Positions 62,064 through 64,000 of a stretch of 64,000 nucleotides of DNA are shown piece by piece. Each line of letters starts with the position of its first letter. Positions within the stretch are counted from its first letter, which is position 1. Origin of the DNA: Sphingobacteriaceae bacterium (GTDB taxonomy: Bacteria; Bacteroidota; Bacteroidia; Sphingobacteriales; Sphingobacteriaceae); assembly GCA_017745075.1 (NCBI GenBank), contig JAGIAD010000029.1:620001-684000 (forward strand), written 5' to 3'. Under the pieces are notes generated by a model. The model was given only the letters and a program-made list of their open reading frames with translations. It ran no database searches and had not been told where the DNA came from. A program made the translations under genes and the position numbers.

Positions 62064-63896
62064 ATGAAACACCGCCTTCTTTTACTGTTTGCCGTTTTAT
62101 TATCGCTCGCAACAAAAGCCCAGGATTTTAAATACGCTTTTGTAACCGATACACATGTGGGATCACCTACAGGGGAAGAAGACCTTAACCGTACCGTTGC
62201 AGATATCAATGCTCTGAAAGACATCGATTTTGTAATTATTACCGGCGATATTACCGAAATGGGCACCAACAATGAGCTCAAATCGGCTAAAAATATCCTT
62301 TCCAAATTAAATAAACCCTATCACATTATCCCGGGCAACCACGATACGGGGTGGTCAGAATCAGGAGGTGTAAATTTCATTAAGGAGTTTGGTGCCGATA
62401 AGTTTATTTTCGATCATAATGGTTACCGTTTTATTGCCTGCGCCTCTGGGCCATACGTACGGATGAGTGACGGACATATTCCAAGAGACGCCACAGTCTG
62501 GTTAGACAGTGTACTTAAAGCCACCCCTAAAAGTATGCCCATTGTTTTTGCTAACCACTATCCTTTGGATAACAGTTTGGACAACTGGTATGAAGCAACA
62601 GACCGTTTAAAGAAATACAACATCCAATATGCAATATGTGGCCACGGCCATAATAACCACCCCTATAATTTTGAAGGCATTGAAGCTACCATGGGCCGGT
62701 CTAATTTAAGGGCAAAAGACAGCATTGGCGGATACAATATTGTGAGCATGACCAAAGATACCGTCTTTTTTCAGGTCAAAAAACCGGCACAGGAAATTCT
62801 TCCGGTTTGGCGCAAGATTGCCTTGAAAACTTTTATAGCTGATCAGAAAAAATACGACCGTCCCACTTTCGCACTCAATACCAAATATCCGGCTACGAAA
62901 GAAGTTTGGTCATACCACTCCAGTGCCAACGTGGTAAATACCCCAACTTACGCTTCTAACAATGTTATTTTTGGGAACAGTTTAGGTTTGGTAGAAGCCC
63001 TAAATAAGGTTACCGGCAAAAAAGTATGGACGTTTAAAACCAAAGGAGCCATCTACTCTTCTCCTGTAGCGGTAAACGGAACCGTTATTTTAGGTTCGGG
63101 CGATGGAAACATTCACGCACTCAATGCAAAAACCGGGAAAGAAATTTGGCATAAAGAAACAACGAATTCGGTATTGGGATCGCCGGTGGTTAACGGCCAA
63201 CAGGTATATATTGGTGGCAGCGATAATACTTTCAGGGCTCTGGATATTAAAACCGGAAAAGAAATATGGGCATTTACCGAAGTTGAAGGCACCATTGTAG
63301 GCAAACCGCTTATTTATCAGGGTAAAATTATTTTTGGATCGTGGGGAAGGCATTTGTATGCGCTCGATATCAACACGGGTAAACTGCTCTGGAAATGGGA
63401 TAATGGCCAGGCCAACAGGATGTTTTCCCCGGCAATGGTAACTCCGGTTGCCTACCAGGGCATTGTATACATTGCAGCTCCCGATCGTTATTTAACAGCC
63501 ATTGATGCCAAAAATGGCAGTACGCTATGGCGGAATAAGGAAGCTACAGTACGCGAATCAATCGGCCAATCGGCAGATAGCACCCTTATTTATGGAAAAA
63601 CCATGCAGGACGAAATTGTGGCCTATAAAGCACAGGCGCAAGATCCGGGTATTTTATGGCGCTATAATGTTGGTTTTGGTTACGAGCATGTGCCTTCAAT
63701 GCTGATCGAAAAAGATGGTAAGGTATTTTTTGGCACAAAAAACGGCGTGATCTACGCCATTGATCCCAAACAGCAAAGTACAGTTTGGGCACACAAAATT
63801 GATAATTCAATGATCAACACGGTAAATGTGATCGACAGTAAAAATATCCTCGCCAGTACCATGGATGGCAAAGTGGTCTGGCTTAAAACAAATTAA
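62064..63896 (+). CDS. Metallophosphoesterase fused to PQQ-like beta-propeller
   Basis: A 610-residue secreted protein with a signal peptide (about residues 1-19, ending TKAQ). The N-terminal calcineurin-like domain (about 20-255) has DTHVG (residues 30-34), GDITEM (about 61-66), GNHDTGW (about 92-98), an NHYPLDN segment (about 168) and GHGHNNH (about 193). The C-terminal half is a propeller of PQQ/BamB-type repeats with repeated patterns NKVTGKKVWTF, NAKTGKEIWHK, DIKTGKEIWAF and DINTGKLLWKW (about 310-455). Fusion of these two folds suggests a secreted phosphoesterase with a binding propeller. Substrate is unknown. Confidence 0.9.
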   Translation: MKHRLLLLFAVLLSLATKAQDFKYAFVTDTHVGSPTGEEDLNRTVADINALKDIDFVIITGDITEMGTNNELKSAKNILSKLNKPYHIIPGNHDTGWSESGGVNFIKEFGADKFIFDHNGYRFIACASGPYVRMSDGHIPRDATVWLDSVLKATPKSMPIVFANHYPLDNSLDNWYEATDRLKKYNIQYAICGHGHNNHPYNFEGIEATMGRSNLRAKDSIGGYNIVSMTKDTVFFQVKKPAQEILPVWRKIALKTFIADQKKYDRPTFALNTKYPATKEVWSYHSSANVVNTPTYASNNVIFGNSLGLVEALNKVTGKKVWTFKTKGAIYSSPVAVNGTVILGSGDGNIHALNAKTGKEIWHKETTNSVLGSPVVNGQQVYIGGSDNTFRALDIKTGKEIWAFTEVEGTIVGKPLIYQGKIIFGSWGRHLYALDINTGKLLWKWDNGQANRMFSPAMVTPVAYQGIVYIAAPDRYLTAIDAKNGSTLWRNKEATVRESIGQSADSTLIYGKTMQDEIVAYKAQAQDPGILWRYNVGFGYEHVPSMLIEKDGKVFFGTKNGVIYAIDPKQQSTVWAHKIDNSMINTVNVIDSKNILASTMDGKVVWLKTN

Positions 63897-63933
63897 CAGG
63901 CATAAAAAAGAGGCTGTACCATACGTATAAAAT

Positions 63934-64000
63934 GTCATCCTGAGCTTGTCAAAGAACCTTTTTAAATCCCTTAAAGGCGTTTCGATACTTCGTCAAGCTC
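63934..64000. repeat. Dispersed ~95-bp repeat, copy 3 (cut by window end)
   Basis: Begins GTCATCCTGAGCTTGTCAAAG and reaches TTTCGATACTTCGTCAAGCTC at the window edge, matching copies 1 and 2. Confidence 0.85.

Overview
The window comes from a Bacteroidota chromosome, most likely a Pedobacter-like member of the Sphingobacteriaceae. The evidence is a SusC/SusD pair with glycoside hydrolases, Bacteroidota-type promoters (TAnnTTTG boxes), a CTnDOT-style conjugation system and short intergenic palindromic repeats. The genus is an inference.

Positions 1 to about 31,700 hold most of an integrative conjugative element (ICE). The left end, with the remaining tra genes, lies outside the window. On the minus strand are traA (ParA), a DUF3408 gene, traD, two accessory genes, traE, traF, traG (VirB4-like ATPase), traI, traJ (VirB6-like), traK (VirB8-like), a small gene, traL and the start of traM. 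A plus-strand mobilisation block (mobA, mobB relaxase, mobC coupling protein) follows a hairpin-rich candidate oriT. After that come a TetR regulator, a 1803-residue methylase/helicase, a DUF1896 protein, topoisomerase III, a DUF4099/DUF3945 protein, RteC, small DNA-binding proteins and a tyrosine integrase. A two-gene plus-strand unit sits inside the tra region: a GG-leader peptide overlapping a DUF4369-like secreted protein.

The strongest new observation is a shared promoter architecture in the ICE. Seven gene units are preceded by direct repeats of GCCAAA-like half-sites (written in gene orientation) spaced exactly 10 bp apart. The last half-site ends 25 or 26 bp before a TAnnTTTG-like box. 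This predicts one element-encoded regulon coordinating transfer, mobilisation, DNA processing and regulatory genes.

Positions 31,500 to 38,750 are a junction and accessory region. It holds integrase-type repeats, a 3' tRNA-Ser-like fragment and two near-identical tRNA-Asp genes with their promoters, 6.9 kb apart. Between the tRNAs are a Na+/H+ antiporter, an AraC regulator, two SnoaL/NTF2-like lipoproteins, gene remnants and an S41 peptidase.

Positions 38,850 to 64,000 are core and carbohydrate-use chromosome. They hold prfA, a 318-bp tandem repeat, an LpxH-like hydrolase, a SusC/SusD pair, prolyl oligopeptidase, a ferredoxin reductase with its ferredoxin, a glycosidase trio (GH2, GH92, GH29) suggesting use of mannose- and fucose-containing glycans, a CtpA-type protease, a beta-barrel protein, and a phosphoesterase fused to a PQQ-like propeller. 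Several intergenic gaps carry copies of a ~95-bp dispersed repeat.
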